A stretch of DNA of 64,000 nt from Trichoplax sp. H2 (taxonomy: Eukaryota > Placozoa > Uniplacotomia > Trichoplacea). Position 1 is the first letter of the stretch, and each line of letters starts with the position of its first letter. The translations under genes were made by a program, and so were the position numbers. The notes under the pieces were generated by a model. The model had not been told where the DNA came from, did not search any database, and saw nothing but the letters and a program-made list of their open reading frames with translations. Shown here piece by piece: positions 62,201 through 64,000 of this stretch. The stretch is from NCBI GenBank assembly GCA_003344405.1, contig NOWV01000024.1, positions 372,001 to 436,000 of the forward strand, given 5' to 3'.

Positions 62201-62927
62201 GATCGATATATTTTCAATCTGTAATTTCATTTCTATATTCTTGGATAAAATTAAGAATTCAAGGCCAAAATTAATGTTATGGATTTGAAGTAAATTATGT
62301 ATTATGTTTACTCAGCGTTTAAAATAGTTTAATTATGTTACAAATAGATGCATTCCGCAGTCAAACAAATTTTTATTACCTTTTCCCTGTTTAACTAACT
62401 GCTGCATTATCTTCGCCGCAAAAGAAAAATTCTGCAAACATAGTGGTGATACATCAGTTTATTTCCGTAACACTTAACCGTAACCCTGTGCAAATTGCCA
62501 GTTTTATAGCATACAATTATTTGCCTTAATGCTAACATATTATATCCGGCATAACTTTTAACTATTTTACTTTGTAGTAAAACAATATATAATTATGTGG
62601 ACTGTGGTAATGCATAAATGGCGAAGATAGCAGATAGACCGAGAAAATACGTTACATGATACATACCGTGATTTATTGTGGCTCGCTTGCTGCTATAAGC
62701 GTAGGAAGTTTTAATATACATAATTGCAGTAAGACACTTCAACAATCAACGAATGTTGGATTAAACACTAGTAATTTATTCTAACGATAAGCTATTATCA
62801 TACATAAATTCCGTCATACTATACTTTATATAGCATACAACGTGCAAGTATATTAAGATTACGTAGCAACAGCTAACTATTTTAGCCATGATCTAACCGG
62901 TTTATGTGAATCCTCAAGGTTGTATAG
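59295..62927. other. Intergenic region upstream of gene E
   Basis: A 3.6-kb AT-rich spacer between gene E and the relic. No repeats of note, reading frames or RNA genes were recognised. The promoter and 5'UTR of gene E should lie at its left end but could not be located. Confidence 0.65.
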
Positions 62928-63935
62928 CAAAAATGAAGAGGATGAGCAACTGAACCTTTGTAACTAATCATGCAAAGCTTAAATTACAAGTTGCTCATTG
63001 ACAAGCCGCATCATTTTCTTATCGTACAATGCCTATAGTAATTGAATGCCTAGCTGATTTATGAATCACTGCTAACATTTCTGTTTAAGCAGAATCATAG
63101 CTTATCTTTAGAAAAGTAACATAAGTTGTATTGGACATAAATTAGTTATTAAACGCCTTGAGATCAGATAACGGTACAGCACTATCGTAAATAAGGAGGT
63201 TCAAGTGATTTTATTGATCGACGTTTGTTTAGATTTACTTTCTGGTTAACACTGTATAACGATGACGTATGTGAAATCAAGCGAATAGACGAGCACAGAT
63301 ACTATACTTATAACATAACAAAGGTACCCAGGATACGTTATCGTAAGGTTTTACAAACAGTATATCAATAATATTAATCAGCCATGGTCAATTTAATTGA
63401 CTGACAGAATAAGATCCGAAAGATTAGTCACATCATTTAATTAACATTAATCTAGTAGGGTAGTAGTAGCCAGCTGGCTAATAAATTCACAAGTATTTCA
63501 ACCAGACTGAATTTACCGGATAAATATCACTTGCAATCCGACGTTGCAAAGGAATGATCGATAGATACAAATAGTTGTATATTCTTACCGAAAACCCTCC
63601 TTTGATACATCTCTTAGTAATTCCGTCTTATGCGTTGGATCCAATGTAGTTTCTGATAAATCTTCCTTTGAATTTCAAGTAGTGATGATATAAATGAAGG
63701 ATCTTGACTTAAGAATAATGCTGCAGTGAACAATAATGAAAAAAACTTTAAGATATAGTCATACTGCAGGTAAGTTGATGTACCGTAGTTGAATAATGAC
63801 ATTTAATAATACCGATATACCATCAGATAATTCCAACAACCGTTTAGGTTAACTTAAAGAAATACGCTACGAATAATTTCCATTTCTGTAATAGAAGTAC
63901 CGAAAATCCGACTATATTCTCTTGCGAAGTATTCA
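62928..63935 (-). pseudogene. Truncated relic of a sixth gene copy (exons 4-5 and part of intron 5)
   Basis: Colinear with gene E from about 56620 to 57612 (intron 5, exon 5, intron 4, part of exon 4). The exon 5 relic (about 63720-63590) reads ALFLSQDPSFISSL and then loses frame through a 1-bp deletion. The exon 4 relic (about 63930-63835) keeps FGTSITEMEII but then has RSVFL and a stop, and the homology stops abruptly where SGWIP should lie. It is therefore a dead fragment, not the 3' end of a live gene. It shows that segments smaller than a full gene have been copied within the array. Confidence 0.85.
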
Positions 63936-64000
63936 CTTACGATAACATCAACTGTAAGACTTGGTTACACCAGTAGTGTTAGCGTTAATGTGACTTAACA
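63936..64000. other. Right edge, unassigned
   Basis: Short sequence beyond the homology breakpoint of the relic; no feature recognised. Confidence 0.5.

Overview
This window is AT-rich animal DNA. It holds multi-exon genes with short canonical GT-AG introns, N-terminal acylation signals and a metazoan-type STAND NTPase/TPR architecture, and it contains one 20-N scaffold gap. Nothing prokaryotic was seen, and no tRNA, rRNA or CRISPR. The dense short introns, low GC and tandem expansion of NACHT-type receptors suggest an early-branching animal (for example a placozoan or cnidarian); that assignment is an inference.

The whole window is one head-to-tail gene array on the minus strand. Five paralogues start at 1396 (A, 5' end only), 14496 (B), 29254 (C), 44039 (D) and 59294 (E), spaced about 13-15 kb apart. 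A decayed fragment of a sixth unit lies at 62928-63935. B, C, D and E could be reconstructed end to end from homologous exons (23 exons in B, 24 in the others). Most exons have identical lengths and phases, and the predicted proteins are 1107, 1169, 1174 and 1147 aa. Every copy begins MGC[SA]S or MGCASGK, a predicted N-myristoylation plus S-palmitoylation signal. A variable Ser/Asn/Thr-rich linker follows, then a DUF4062 module of the type in TEP1-like proteins, a P-loop STAND/NACHT-like NTPase, a winged-helix/helical region, and TPR-like helices ending in the LGPxHPS motif of NPHP3-type TPRs. The likely role is a family of membrane-anchored, NLR-like signalling switches; the cellular function cannot be read from sequence.

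Region by region: 1-1396 5' part of gene A; 1397-4510 intergenic with a 108-bp tandem repeat; 4511-14496 gene B, which lacks one TPR exon; 14497-17263 intergenic; 17264-29254 gene C, with a scaffold gap, an allelic duplication and a 369-bp insertion inside one copy of exon 16; 29255-33589 intergenic with a dead SH2-tyrosine-kinase relic on the plus strand; 33590-44039 gene D, whose intron 12 is a minisatellite built from its own 5' splice site; 44040-48168 intergenic with repeats; 48169-59294 gene E, with a GC-richer repeat block in intron 5; 59295-62927 intergenic; then the relic.

No other intact gene was recognised. Minus-strand gene units explain essentially all convincing coding signal. 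The remaining structure is minisatellites, small palindromic hairpins sharing one core sequence, duplicated intergenic blocks and gene relics, as expected from repeated unequal exchange in a tandem array.
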